This document shows, one piece after another, positions 12,884 to 25,053 of a stretch of 64,000 bases of DNA. Every line of letters starts with the position of its first letter. Within the stretch, counting starts at the first letter, position 1. Made by a program: the position numbers and the translations under genes. Below the pieces are notes generated by a model. The model did not search any database. It was not told where the DNA came from and saw nothing but the letters and a program-made list of their open reading frames with translations. The DNA is taken from assembly GCA_947034885.2 (NCBI GenBank), contig OX344758.2:17325067-17389066 (forward strand), written 5' to 3'. Origin of the DNA: Thuidium tamariscinum. Lineage: Eukaryota > Streptophyta > Bryopsida > Hypnales > Thuidiaceae.

Positions 12884-13310
12884 GTGATTAGAGAATTTCC
12901 AAAGTCTAGAGAGGGAAAGGCTTTCAAAATTAAGTGTGGAAATTAAGCCCAAAGCTTTTAGAAGGGAGATTGGGGTTCAAAATCTAAAATCAAATAGGGT
13001 TGACCAGATCAAGAGACCCCCTCTAATGCATTCAGAGCCATAGTGATTGAAGAATTTCCAGAAGTTAGAGGGAGAAAAAAAAAAGGAAGCTTAGAGTGAT
13101 TAGAGAATTTCCCAAGAAATCTAGGGCTTGGAGAAGGGAGATTGAGACTAAAAATCTGAGATCAAATAGGTTGATCAGCTTGAAGAACACCATCTATTGT
13201 ATCTAGAAGTAGGAATGATTGAAGGATTTCCAAAAATCTGGAAAGGAAATTGAAGAGAATTCTAGAATCATTGAGAGAGTTTCCAGGTGCAGGGAAGGGA
13301 AGGAATCCAA
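12884..13310. repeat. Degenerate tandem repeat, roughly 205-bp spacing
   Basis: AGTGATTAGAGAATTTCC occurs at about 12884 and 13089, each followed by a GAAGGGAGATTG-type segment and a GATCAAATAGGxTTGA-type segment. A third, more diverged unit begins near 13215. Copies are imperfect and non-coding. Confidence 0.6.
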
Positions 13311-13311
13311 T

Positions 13312-13917
13312 TAAGGTGGGTACACCCTAAAGCGTCACTTATTCATATTGTGCCCAGTAATTATTATTAGCTTGTTCAGATTTTCATGCAATCTTCTTGG
13401 CAAGTGAAAGCATGTTTTAAGGTAGGAGGTCCTTAAATGGAGCGGGCATTAAAATGGAGCCCTATCTTAAATGTAGACAGTTTGTACATGTTTCTTTTTC
13501 ATAGCCTTCAGTGGTGTAAAAACTATGTACATTTTAGGCAATGCTCCATTTTAGAGCCCTATGCCAGTTCAACTTCAAAATTTGATAACTAATTCCACAA
13601 AGCTCCAAAAAAATGAAACAAATTGGGTTAGATGTCAATTCTACTTGTCTTTCAAGGAAAATTTGCTGAAAAATATTTCTAGAAGTTTTACTTCCCAGAA
13701 ATTCAGTTTCAGCCCTTAGATGGTCCATTATAGGACCTTCTACCTTAACGCACCAAAGAACGAAGGATTTGGATACCATATGCAAAAGTTATTAATAGTC
13801 AAAGTCTATCTTTGAAAGTGACATTTACAATTTGTGAATCTGACTGATTTTTGGAAATGTATGTGCACTGTAGATGGTGCTTTTAGGAACGTGGCACTTT
13901 TGGGTGTACCTACCTTA
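13312..13917 (+). mobile_element. TA-flanked MITE family A, split by another MITE
   Basis: The left end (TAAGGTGGGTACACCCTAAA) and right end (GGCACTTTTGGGTGTACCTA, then CCTTA) match family A, as do the landmarks GTGAAAGCATGTT and CGCACCAAAGAACGAAGG. These two landmarks, adjacent in the copy at 5322, are separated here by a 330-bp insert at 13418-13747. Removing the insert leaves a family A copy of normal length. Confidence 0.85.
13418..13747. mobile_element. TA-flanked MITE family B nested in family A
   Basis: The ends are TAAGGTAGGAGGTCCTTAAA and TATAGGACCTTCTACCTTA, inverted repeats flanked by TA on both sides. It sits inside the family A element between GCATGTTT and ACGCACC. Its right half (AACAAATTGGGTTAGATG, TTCTACTTG, CCCAGAAATTC) resembles sequence at 49860-50040. 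It inserted later than its host element. Confidence 0.82.
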
Positions 13918-15600
13918 AATGAGGAAATTAAATCTAGAGCTTGAGAAAGGAGACTTTATGACTTGAGGTAGATGCTAGTTCTATTTATTTTTAGAAGAAA
14001 ATTTAGAGAAGAATACTTCAAGGAGTTTTGCTTCTCCAATAGTGCAATCAATTAATGAATGGTTGCTCTATAGTTTACACTAGTATTGGGCATGGGTTAG
14101 GTTTTTGAGTTACCAAATGGATAATGATATTCACTTTCAATGGATATCATTGTGCTTGAGGTTAATGCTAGTTCCATTAATTGAATAAAGAATAAAGGTA
14201 TATATCAATAAAATTAGGAATGCCTTGTGGACATCAATGCATTGTTAAGAGTTTTAGCTTTTGAAAAACATAATAGATTGGTATTGGTCCAATGAAATCA
14301 ATCAACTAGAAGTTCACTTGCCCAATTGTTGAAAAGCTAATGGGTATTTTTAATTCACATATATTGGCACTTAAAAGTTAGTTTGTAAACAAATTGTAGA
14401 AATTTTGATTGTTATATATATAGATCAAGAATCTAATACAACACTACATACATGCCAATGAACTTCATCACCTTGTACTATTTAGAACCTCCAATGTTAT
14501 AAAGATTAACTCTACTCATTGCAATCCTCATGATCCAATTGGAATTCATAAAATGGCAATAGTTGTATTCAGAGTTACTATTGTAGCAATTAGTACATTC
14601 CAAGTTCTTAAACCATGGATGTTAATGATATTGTTTACAATAATTTGAATTGCACTCATAGTAATGGTATGAATTGAAGTTAAGTTAAAGTAAATGAAAA
14701 CCTCTAAGATCAGTTAGCAACAATGGTACTTTATTTCAATGTCACTACAATAGTGTGTGGTAAAAGCACCTTTCTCCTTAATATCGCCTCTAAAAATAGT
14801 TGTAGAATAGATATGAGGTGATCTTTAAAAGGACTATATGAACCATTGAGTGCCTAGAGAAAATTTTCTTTACTATTGCAAGAGCCAATCATTCATTGTC
14901 TTTTGTTTCCTCTCATCCCCTTATAAGTTGCATGTGGACAAATTTGAGAGACCTATGGTGAATGAAAGAAGAGCCTACATGTGCTCTATACCTTTGAAAA
15001 TTCATATGTATGACTCAATATATGATTCAGAAATGCTTGGAAAAATCTGAAACCATGTGTCTTGAGTTCCATATCCATTTTTCTTTCTCTGAAAAAAATG
15101 AACTAAAAATATTTGAAACCTATGAAAAAGGTAGACCAACCCTTCACATCACTTTTAGAGCATATTGCCTTGCTACAATACAAGGTAGTAAGACAAATTT
15201 GATAAGCGTATCTAAATTACACTAACACCCTTGCCAAACACTAGTTTCTTCTAGGTTGTTTTTGTCATCAACTACGAGGTCAGTGTCAGTCTTGATGGAC
15301 ATGCATGAAAGAATGAAGGAAATTAGGAAGGTAGGTAGGGATGGTTTCAATTTGAATCTCAAGCTCAAGGAACTAGCAGCTATATTGGCAATTTGGTAAG
15401 TTACTTGGCAAAATGAAAATGGCTTCAATCCAATTGCTTTTTTTTGTAGAAATAGACTTGCAGCAAGTAATTCCTCACTATCTTCTGTGATTACAGAAGA
15501 TACTATTAGTTGCCGCCCTCCCTTCCTCAAAACTTTTACAGGCCATTGATTTTAAAAAAAAATTTAATGCTTACCTTCAAATTCACCATTGATTTGTAAG
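13918..15600. other. Intergenic, no gene recognised
   Basis: AT-rich sequence. Open frames at about 14850-15225 (+) and 15222-15530 (-) encode proteins of 65-102 residues without a recognisable motif. Neither shows codon bias distinct from the surroundings. No repeat with clear ends was found. Confidence 0.4.
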
Positions 15601-15639
15601 AAACCACAAACCGTTGATCTTGTGAGATGTAATCTGAGC

Positions 15640-15960
15640 TGTCCAAACATGAATACGGAATACAGATATGGTATCATATACAAATGCGAATACATAATAA
15701 TATAATACTGATATGAAACTAATACGGATAAGGGTACTAATATGGATACTAATATAGTACATATATTATATATACTAAATATAGATACACATACAAAATA
15801 CAAAATACAGATAATATTGAAATACTGAAATCCCATATTGTTTATCAAGGATATGGTTTCTGATAATTACAAGAGGGGGTAGGGGAGGAAGGGGCTGGGG
15901 AAGAAGGGGGGATATGAAAAATTTAACAATTAAAAAAAAAAAATTTGGGGGGGGGGGGGG
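15640..15960. repeat. Degenerate ATACGGATA-type repeats and G-rich tract
   Basis: About 15645-15830 consists of short, diverged repeats of the type ATACGGATA / ATACAGATA / ATATGGATA. It is followed by a purine-rich G tract (GGGGGTAGGGGAGGAAGGGG, 15875-15915), then poly-A and a run of 14 or more G ending at 15960. Low complexity, non-coding. Confidence 0.7.
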
Positions 15961-16056
15961 AGGCCAGCGGGGTTCAAAATTAATTTTAAATAATTATTTA
16001 AAACCTGTAGGGGGTGTTTTTGAGGGAATTTTTTTTTTAATTAAATTTTTTTAGGT

Positions 16057-16109
16057 GCTGTCTTTTGAGTGCATACTGCCTCTGCCTCACTATGCACTCA
16101 AAAGACAGC
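16057..16109. repeat. Perfect 19-bp inverted repeat (hairpin)
   Basis: GCTGTCTTTTGAGTGCATA (16057-16075) and its exact complement TATGCACTCAAAAGACAGC (16091-16109) are separated by 15 nt. It could be the remains of a small foldback element or a hairpin in a transcript. No function is assigned. Confidence 0.8.
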
Positions 16110-17608
16110 TTCACAACGTTTGTTTGTTGCACTGGATTGCAACCAATTCCTCTATTTCTATATTCTTCTTGAAAGACCTAAATTCTCAAACTCATAACCC
16201 TGCTTGTACCTTGAACCTACTTAAATGTAACTCTAGGTCAAAACCTGAATTTTGCTGCAATGCCACCCCCAAGTTTGGTTGTACTTATTTGTGGTTTTGT
16301 TGCGCAAGTTGAAGATGGAGTTGATGCAATTGGACAGAACGCGAGGGACTCAAATTAAATAAATAGATTACTTAGTAAAGCCCCAAACTAAGAGCTATAC
16401 ACATTACACAAGGACAAGTGTATTGGTTTGAATCCCATTCCTCTGATGAGATCCATATTTCTTTGCTTTTCTATTTTTCTATAGTCCATGTTTTGGATTG
16501 GTGTATATGGATTAGTGTCTTGAGAATGTTATTAGTCAAATTAGGATTCAGAGCCCTATTATTACACTGACCTGTGTCTTTGTGCATCTAAGGACCAAAA
16601 CTTTGCATAGAAAATCCTATTACTAAAAAGAATCAAGCTTTTCTCTATTGGTAGATCCAAAATGTAGCATATTTTTGCTAATATAATACATCTTGTAAAA
16701 CATTGAAATGTCTAACAGACAAAGGCTGAAAAAGTAGAGATTTGGGTTAGATGTTGTAGAAAGCATTGCTAAATTACAGTCACAATGTATTGGTGTTATT
16801 AAAAACGTAATGTAGTCCAAGACATTGCTATAGAGTCAAGATACTTTCAAGATCATCAAGAAAAACAATCATAGCCACATGAACATCCTTGGTCAAACTT
16901 CATTGAAGGAAACCAACAAAAAATTATTGTAGTGAGCTATAAAGTGGTTACCTAAGGTGAAAAAGAAGGTAACAAGTAGGTAGTGTGAGAAAAAAACTCA
17001 CATGACAAATTATGTGACATAGACATAAAAATGTTGACATGCGATGTGAGAATATATAGCCAACCTAAGTTTCAACCATTGATGTTTTTGTGAACATCAT
17101 TTAGGACATACAAGAGTTTCAAGAGAAATTATTTTTGGCATTATTAGTTTTTACTCCCTATGAATGTGACTTAAAAGCACATGTTGTCGATTGTGCAATT
17201 TATGATGTCTCACTAGACACACAGACCTTACGCAAGCCCTAGCAGACGTCATTTTTGATGTCAACTTGACTATGACATGACCTTTTACCCTATTTGAGGC
17301 AACATGCATAGTCATCAACAATTGTTTTCATGTATGACATGCATGGTGACAAGTACCATAAACAAATATGAATTGAGGTACACTACTCTAAGACATTTTA
17401 ACAAAATCTACCCCTACAATTGTGAAGTCAAAGTATAAAATTAAATAGTAGTTTATGTACTATTTTGTAGTTGATCTCTATTGTTGTTTAGGAACTATGA
17501 GAAAGTTTTTAGCTATGAGGTTGTAATTATGCTAATTACAATGTATGAACCTACAACTTCTTCCCAACTAATTGAAATAGAATGTTCACGATAAAATGGC
17601 CAAGTTGC
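16110..17608. other. Intergenic, no gene recognised
   Basis: AT-rich sequence with scattered short open frames. No element ends or RNA genes could be supported. Confidence 0.4.
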
Positions 17609-17856
17609 CATTAGAAGAGATTCGAGGGCAACGGGAGACTGTGAGTTCCCGAAGCAGTGAACACAGGAATGTGGAACTGGCCTTTGCTGACGTGGTCGAG
17701 AGTGTGCCACATCACTGATTTTTTTTTGGACTTCTTTTTGCATTTCAAGATGAAAAATTTTTTTTTTTGAAAAAAAAATTAATTAATTACTGATCGGAAA
17801 CAATTCGGGGAACAGGGCTTTCGCAGTCTCGTGTTGCCCTCGAATCTCCTCTAATG
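17609..17856. mobile_element. MITE with about 30-bp terminal inverted repeats
   Basis: Left terminus CATTAGAAGAGATTCGAGGG then CAACGGGAGACTG. The reverse complement of the right terminus is CATTAGAGGAGATTCGAGGG then CAACACGAGACTG. The interior holds a TGACGTGG / CCACATCA hairpin and an AT-rich tract (ATTAATTAATTA). No clear target duplication was found and the superfamily is unassigned. Confidence 0.8.
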
Positions 17857-17862
17857 CATATT

Positions 17863-18102
17863 CACTATAAAAATCAACTTGTAGTTTTTTTATGTTTAAG
17901 TTGATGGATTGAAGATGATGTCAAATATAGAAACCCATATTTTCATGTTAGCAATAAAGTTCAATGTAACATCTTCATGTTACATTGAACATCATTGCTA
18001 ACATAAAACAACGATTGTAATATTTGACATCATCTAAAATCTGTCAACTTAGACATCAATAGTTATATTAAATGTCACCTAAAACATGATTTTCTTATAG
18101 TG
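17863..18102. mobile_element. CACTA-type foldback MITE, 240 bp, TSD ATT
   Basis: The ends are CACTATAAAAATCA and TGATTTTCTTATAGTG, flanked by ATT at 17860-17862 and 18103-18105. The arms remain complementary almost to the centre (GATGATGTCAAATAT against ATATTTGACATCATC by position; CATGTTAGCAAT against ATTGCTAACAT). At the middle, TTCAATGTAACAT faces ATGTTACATTGAA. Non-coding; the transcript would form a long hairpin. Confidence 0.88.
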
Positions 18103-18271
18103 ATTGAAAGGATTAAATAAATTATTAATTATATATATTAACAATTTTGAGTACCTTCATCAATGATGGATAGAACTTTTATTGATTTGGAGCATTTGAA
18201 AGCCACGTATTCTTCTTGTGTAGTAGAAAACAAATTATTTGTTTACTTGGTAGAAATTCAATTTAAGTTAC

Positions 18272-19146
18272 TTAACCCCTAAAGGACCAAGACAATTTTC
18301 CTATCAAAAAAAACTCAAAACTATTATTTCTATTGTACAGATTAAAACAAAATTTAATTAGTTTTTTTCATATCTAACTATAGGATCTTATACTAGAGTT
18401 GTATGTGAATGTCTAGAAGAAACTTAAAAAAATTTGACATCGTAGATCACAAGATATTTTCATTTAAATGAAAGAAAACAAGTTTTTTTGTACCTTACTT
18501 GATAAGATTTTTTGGCTTTGAATCTTTTTAATTTAGATTTTTTGTACTATTGATTTTGATTTTCTAATTGTTTGTTTTGATGAATGAAGTTGAGAATCTA
18601 TGGAAAAAACCATACTATTAATAGCTTTAAGATTGAATTGAATTGCAATAATCCCAATAATGAGGATGTTCTAGCTAGCAAATATAATCTTGTCTTACAA
18701 TATTTTTAATTCTAAAGTTATAACCAAAGTCCAAAGTTTATCTATTTTATTAAACTTCCATGTGATAATCAAAAATCTTTATCTAATACCTATATGATGA
18801 TGTAGAGTAATTGATCAAATCATTTCATAGAAAAAAATGAACTCACACATACGTGCCAACTAATACTCCCCCTTGTCTAATTTAGAATTCTATGTCCTTT
18901 AATCCCTAAACGTCACAGGAAGAATACCAAAAAGTGAGGAGCTTGATAGGAAAATTGGAATAATCTGAAATTTCCTTGATTATTGAGAACTTCACCATTG
19001 GATTTTGAAATCAACTAGTTGATGAATGTGATTGCATAACTTTAAAGAAAATTCAGGATGGGGATGTTGAGTTTATAACATTTGATCAACACGATATCTA
19101 AGTCCTTAGCATCCAAAAAACGTCCCCTGTGACATTCAAGGGTTAA
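18272..19146. mobile_element. piggyBac-like TTAA-flanked element (diverged)
   Basis: TTAA is followed by CCCCTAAAGGACC at the left, and CATTCAAGGG is followed by TTAA at the right (ending 19146). The CCC...GGG ends next to TTAA resemble the piggyBac arrangement. The related element at 49324-50213 has a much better terminus match. An internal TTAATCCCTAAACGTCACAGG (18899) pairs better with the right end, so a shorter element 18899-19146 is an alternative reading. No transposase ORF. Confidence 0.5.
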
Positions 19147-19214
19147 GTTACCTTTTTCATCCGCCCTCACAGAGTACTGTACTTCAGTTCAGTTACTGTC
19201 GGTGATTACTGATT

Positions 19215-22200
19215 AGCAGCGATCCCAGAACAGAAAAGGCGTATTTCGCCAGGAGGCTCTACTAGACCGTATTTTATAGTCTTTATTTCAACCTGTATTT
19301 TTATACGTAGAGGACGTGATATAAATTGCTTTTTGAAATGGAGTACTCTGTATACATTTATTTTTGATTGTAAACAAAAAGTTGCGACATGTCCAAAAAT
19401 TTTGTATGCCATAAAATGCTATACTTTCTTGCATTTGTAGTTGGAAGTGCTCTGTATTCCAAAAAAATTTGGCAAACAAGCGAAAGTGTTGTGCAAGGCC
19501 ATGAAACTGAAACAGAGTCTGCAAAGGGAAATATTTTTATGTATATTGTAAACATTTACATCTCTTGTGAGAATTGTGGAATGATCATCTAAACTACAAG
19601 ACTGTAAACTAAAAGACTATGAAACCTAAGTAACCAAGTATCAAACCTAAGTAAGTCATTCAATATGAAACCTAACTAAGTCATAGACAAGGGAATTGAA
19701 CCCTCTTTGACTGCCCGGTTTGCAGTATCAATGCCCTGCACAAAACAAAACACACAAACAAACAAAACACACAAACAAAACAAAACATAAATCACATTAG
19801 ACAGATTAGTATAAAAGGAGAAGTCGATGATGATGGCCCACTGCAGCTCCACCACAGGTCCATGTTCTGGCGCACTCCCTCCAAAGCTTGGCCGAGTTGG
19901 GGCAGTCTTCAGCCTTAATTCTAGTGAAGGGCAACTAAAGTACTATCGGAGTAATTTGAGCTCCAAGACTAACTGATCTCATGAAAACTAAAGCATCCAA
20001 GAATCATGGATAAAAATGAAGGATACTACTCCCAGCGCTGCTCCTCCTAGTTTAAGCATCCCCTTGCCGGCCAACCTTAACGGCATTTTTCCATGACTGA
20101 ATTGCCTCCTGGTAAGGGAAATTGGCGAGAGAAAAATACTGCTGGCCAAACATGCGCACAACAAGGGGCAAATGCTTCCCTAGTCTATTTCTATGACAAG
20201 ATTTGAGGAATTTCAGAGTTGAGAAACATCGCTCATCCTCAACCGACCCTAGAACCAAACAGCATCCAATTTCAGCAACTTTGAAGTATTCTGAAATCAG
20301 TTTCTGTAAATGCAAGGATAGGTGCAATTTACGCCACAACTTGATGACAGGGTTCACCTGAAAGGGAGGTCCACAAGCCGCCTCAGCATGGGCTTTCATC
20401 GTTACCTTAAATAAGCCAGCTTGATTATCCAGCTTCGACGCTGACAGTAATTCGGGCACAGTGAAAGGGCTCCCTCCAGCCACCGAATGCACCTCATGAA
20501 GGACTCTAGCAGAAGCGTAGAACTTTTTGAGCACCGCCAAATGGTGGGGAAAACTTTCGTCCGCACCTTCCTGGCGCCAATACTGGGGATAAATTATCCC
20601 GAATGCATCCAGCAGGTCCTGTTGAGGGAACCTCCGATCGAGCTCGTCACAAATGCATTGTGCAATCTCTGCAGATTTAAGCAACAAACCATTAGCAATG
20701 AACAAACTGAAAAGCAACCCACAATGGCAGCCTAAAGCCTAGGAATTGGAATTCAACCTTACCTCCGTGGATCCTGTAGTGAGATATTGAACAGCGAGCA
20801 AGAAAGAAGAGCGACCAAGAAAGAAAAGGCAGGCGAATCCAAGAGCCCCAAAACATTGTGGATTCGTTAATTTAATCCTTTCTACACTTAGTGAAGCAAA
20901 ATGACCTAAAATAACTTCCTACAACTCTGCCTCAAAGATTAGAACCCACAGCCAACAAAAAAAATGGGGAGATTAAATTAGACCTCCGCTGCCTTCTTGC
21001 TGCAGCGCTGAATTGATCATGACCGCCAAAAAAAATTGGGAGACAGAAACGAACACCACTGCTAACCGACTGAAGACGCGAAGAAAAAAAAACGGGAAAC
21101 TGAACTCCCCGGTCTGTTCTGAGGACTTCCAAACATGAACTCATAATCAACAAAAAAAAATGGACCCAAGAAATTAACTCATAATAACTAATGATTTGAA
21201 AAACCCAAGTAAAGAAATCGGAAGATTACACCTGACTAGCTGTTACTTCTATTTGCGCCGATCCTGATCATGGAGCACAAACAATCCGATAAGAAAAACA
21301 AAACTGTAAGTAAATAGTGAATCCAAATTGACTCTATTTCTAACCCAAACCTAACTGAAGCAGCATTGTAAAACGAAACTGAAGCAGACCTACTGCCGCA
21401 ACACCAAAGCCCGCCAGGGAGCTTGACACGCAACTGCCAGCTCCACAAAAAGCTTGACGCAAGCAATTCAGAAAAAAACAAAGCAAAAAGGCAAACCAAA
21501 ATTCCAAGGCATCCATGAAACATAAGCAAACAATACAAAACCGAAACTGAAAAGAAAGAAGACCATACCTGAAAACTGGCGTTGAACATTGTCTTGAATT
21601 CTGTTGAATTCTTCCTGGGAAACAAAAATATGATTCCCAGTCTGCTTGTCATGGCAGCGGCCATAGACCTGGGATTTATCAAAGTTGAATAGCAAATGAC
21701 AGATACCTGACTCTCCATTCAGCTTCCGCCAAGCCAGAGGAATATCGGAGCAAGACAGAGAGATAAGGTCGTCATACCGTTCAAAGTCAGCTCTCGAGTA
21801 AGCTGTCGAGCAGTCCAGGAACATACGAGCTAGCTCACCTTGACATAGCTTTACAGCCTCAAGGAAATCGCAAATGAATATATCACGGGATTGTGACAAC
21901 TTCATCAAGCTGTGCACAACATTTACCAAGGGAATGAAGCAGGCTAGAGAGAGGAGCAATTCAACATCGGCCAACAAATCGAAATTGTCGGCAGCTCCAA
22001 CTACCGGCTTGTGACCAGGCTGGGAAGTCATATCAATCCCCATTTTGATTAACAACGTGCGGTACTCCGACATGATTCGAGCAGCAGGGCTCTTCATAGA
22101 TATCCATCTGGTTTCAACGTTTCTTACCATCTTGTTACCTTTAGTTTCCATGAGATCAGCGAGTCTCTGTAGTTCAGCGTGACGGCGGTTGCTGCGGCAG

Positions 22201-24571
22201 AAGTATGCATATACAGACTGAAACAGAGTCTCAAGGCGAGCAATCATTGGAAACTTGGACAAAGTCTCAACAACAAGGTTCAAACGATGACTTACACAGC
22301 TCGCACCAATCAGAAATGGTGCCCATTTGTCACGAATTTGGGTTGTTACACCCGTTTTTGAGCCTTGGAATGTGCTGACTCCATCAGCACCAAAGCAAAC
22401 CAGTTTAGAAGCAATTTGTTCACGAGTTAAGCCTCCCTCACCCAACAAAGCATGCATGATAACATCAGTGAGATGATTAGCACTACCATTTTCAGAAACA
22501 CATGAGAGGTGTAAAAGATGAGGTACCCTCTCCCAATTCTGCATGGCATAAACGTGCACACCTACCCAACATGTGTTGTCTACAGCTGTGACTTCATCAG
22601 CACTTATAGAAATTATACTGGCAGCCTGCACAACACCTTTCAAAGCAGCAAGAACAGAGGCATGCAAGTGTTCACTGATTTCCCAACCTGTGGTTTCAGA
22701 CCAATGCTTTCTGGGAAGATTTTTTACCTTCAGCTGCCTTAGCAGCTGCTGTTGGCGCTCATAATCACACATTGGATGTCCATGAGAAAGAATATGCAAG
22801 AGGGTTGAGAATTGAACCGCTTTCTTTTTGAAGTCACCCTCCAAGCTGCCAAGCAACTGATCGGCCACAGATCCCGCATTCTTCTGCCCAATCCAGAGCT
22901 TGCACAATTTCAAGTGCTGACAGTCACGTTTGATGTAGACATCGCCCTTCTTCAGGTGTGGTTCGGGAACACCATCCTCCAGGCAACTTCGTTTTCCTTC
23001 ATGTTTCTCCAAGTTGTCTAACTTGGGTACCATGACTTTACGCCTCCCTGTCACGCTTGTGCAGCTCCGACAAATGACCCCAACCACATCGCCATCAGAA
23101 TTGAATTCACCCTCAGCCCATGCAAACTTGCAAGCCCATACCTCTTGCCAACGCCGTGTGATTGTGCTTGGAGCAATTTTGTTCTTCTTCCTCCCTGTCG
23201 CTGGCGCTGATTTGCTTCTCTTTGCCGATGCAGGATCCTCATAAATGGTCGGGGACAAGATTGGTGCTTCCGACGGAGGATTTTGGAGAAGCGGCATCGG
23301 CAGTGAATCGAGGTCCACTGGAGTCGGCATCAAGTATTTGCCAACGCCACTGGTATTGCGGTTGGAACCGAAGGTCCGGACCCGGAAATTGTCAGGCAAT
23401 TTCAATCGTGGGGCCATTGTCCAGATTGCACCACCGCAGCCCAGATCGCACCACCGCAGCCCGGATCTCACCTCAGCAGCACCGATCGCACCTCAGCAGC
23501 ACCAATCGAACACTGCAACAAAACAACCCACTCCAAATCCAGAAGCTACACCTGAATACCCCAACCAAACTCCCCAAGTCAAAACCAAGACTACTGAAAT
23601 GCAAAACATGCACAGAAGCAATGCGGGGGTGGAGATCAGCAATTCAGCACCAAAGCCAACAAATTGACAACCGATGAACATCAGCAGCACAATTGACAAC
23701 AAATATCACCAGAAGAAGACGTCGATGCAAGGGTGCGGCACTGCAGCCTCCGTCTTCCAAGACGCCCCCACCAATCGATCACCGCAAGGTGCAAGCTATT
23801 GAACTTAGCAACAAGCACAAACTTCACAGAAAACAAAGAATTCATGAACATCTCAATGCAAAGGTGCAGGTTGTGAAACCCGCACTCATTATATGGAGGC
23901 TTGAACGCCTTGGAGGCCTGGAGTTTGCAAAGTTGTGAACCAACGTTCACCGATACACCACAATCCGCCTGCACTTCCAAATTGCAGGGACTGCAAGATT
24001 GGAGTCTGACCCCCCAGAGTCCTGACTGCATTGTTGCAGGATTCCAGCAACACGGAATTGGCGCAATGTGGCGCACCGCATTCAAAACGCCTCCAAGGAG
24101 GGAAAGGAGTTTGAAAACTCATCATGTCTTCATGAAGGTCGAGGCACTGATCTCGAGAGCGAAGGACGAAGGAACGGCAGGGATCAGCAAGCGCCATTAA
24201 GGCTAACGAGGAGAATCAAGAGGAGCATTAATGCTAACCTCCGACACTGCAAGTGAGGAATCCTGGCTACCTGCCACGAGTTTTGGCAGACCCCACCTAA
24301 ACCCTAGCGTGCTAAATACGCACCGGTCGATGGAGCCGACCTGCTCCCAGATCAACGGCGTTGGTGAATCCACGCTACTGGATGAAAAGGTGTTCGCCTG
24401 GCCTCGCTATTCGTCAGTTGGATGACGAGTCAGATTTGCGACATGCTGCAGCGCAGCTCAAAGATTTGGCTCAAAATCTGAATCTCAAGGACATTTTTCC
24501 TTTGTACATTTAGCAGATGTCCGGATTTGGTAGAAAAATGGCGCAATTTAGCCAGTTTAGGGATCGCTGCT
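19215..24571 (-). mobile_element. Candidate hAT-superfamily transposon carrying the transposase gene
   Basis: The region around the two-exon transposase gene is bounded by inverted matches: AGCAGCGATCCC at 19215-19226 and its complement at 24560-24571, with weaker similarity on both sides (GATTA / TAATC inside; CTCAC...AGTACT about 50 bp outside on both flanks). The true termini may lie at about 19170 and 24630. No 8-bp target duplication could be identified, so the limits are tentative. Left of the gene, 19227-20051 holds an A/C-rich low-complexity stretch (19741-19795). Right of it, 23418-24571 holds short CCGCAGCCC/CAGCAGCAC repeats and no convincing gene. Confidence 0.5.
20052..23417 (-). 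CDS. hAT-family transposase, two exons
   Basis: Two exons, 23417-21569 and 20668-20052, join at GT-AG sites (TTTTCAG|GTATGG and CTGCAG|AG) to give 821 aa without a stop. The ATG at 23417 (MAPRLK) is preferred; the frame is also open upstream. Residues 66-85 are basic. A C2HC finger of BED/TTF type lies at C116, C119, H139 and C145. The catalytic core shows SADE (D274), FGADG (D345) and CVSHRLN (C374, H377). The C-terminal hAT dimerisation region is about 745-790, with SVEDERCFSTLKFLK. The family cuts and rejoins DNA as a dimer. Because the reading frame is intact and GC-richer than its surroundings, the copy is either recently active or domesticated. A third small exon cannot be excluded. Confidence 0.82.
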
Positions 24572-25053
24572 GATTAGGGGGCGAAGTTCATCCATCCAAG
24601 ATCCCGGTGATGAAACTAGTACTGAGTAGTGAGTAAGCCTAACGAACATTCCCGAGCAGCTGGTCGGAGCTCCGTCGGAGAAGATAACAAAACCATTTTG
24701 CTTCCCACGGATTTTGTCAAGCTGGCTCACTGGCTAGGCTACCTCAGACTTCAATTTCTATTGAATTTCATGTGACATCAGCATCTTCTTCTTTTATTTG
24801 TATTGAATTCATCAACAATTCTGCAACTCAGATTCCCCGAACAAAATTCCAGAGTCATCGAGTTGACAGACAGTTTCAGTTGTTTGCCTCAACTGTTCCA
24901 TCTGTTCCAATTGTTGCCGAGTCGCCACTCTGGTTCCACAAACATTGCTTCTCTTCTTGGCGGAGAAAATATCTGCTGGATGTGCAAGAGAGGGTATCCG
25001 TTTTGTCCTCAACAAGCAAATCTTTGTGATTAGCCGAGTACCTTTGAGGTGGC
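24572..25053. other. Spacer between hAT element and ISN1 gene
   Basis: No gene is seen. The segment about 24985-25050 already resembles the leader repeat that follows (GTGCAAGAGAGG..., ...TTTGTGATT..., ...TTTGAGGTGG). The ISN1 promoter probably lies here, but no TATA element could be assigned. Confidence 0.45.

Noticed and set aside
16330-16450. tRNA-like T-loop sequence (GGTTTGAATCCC)
   Set aside because: No acceptor stem, D-arm or anticodon stem of proper spacing could be built around it.
23493-24425. Several overlapping ORFs on both strands upstream of the hAT gene
   Set aside because: GC-richer flank with few stops; no motif and mutually overlapping frames. No gene could be supported.
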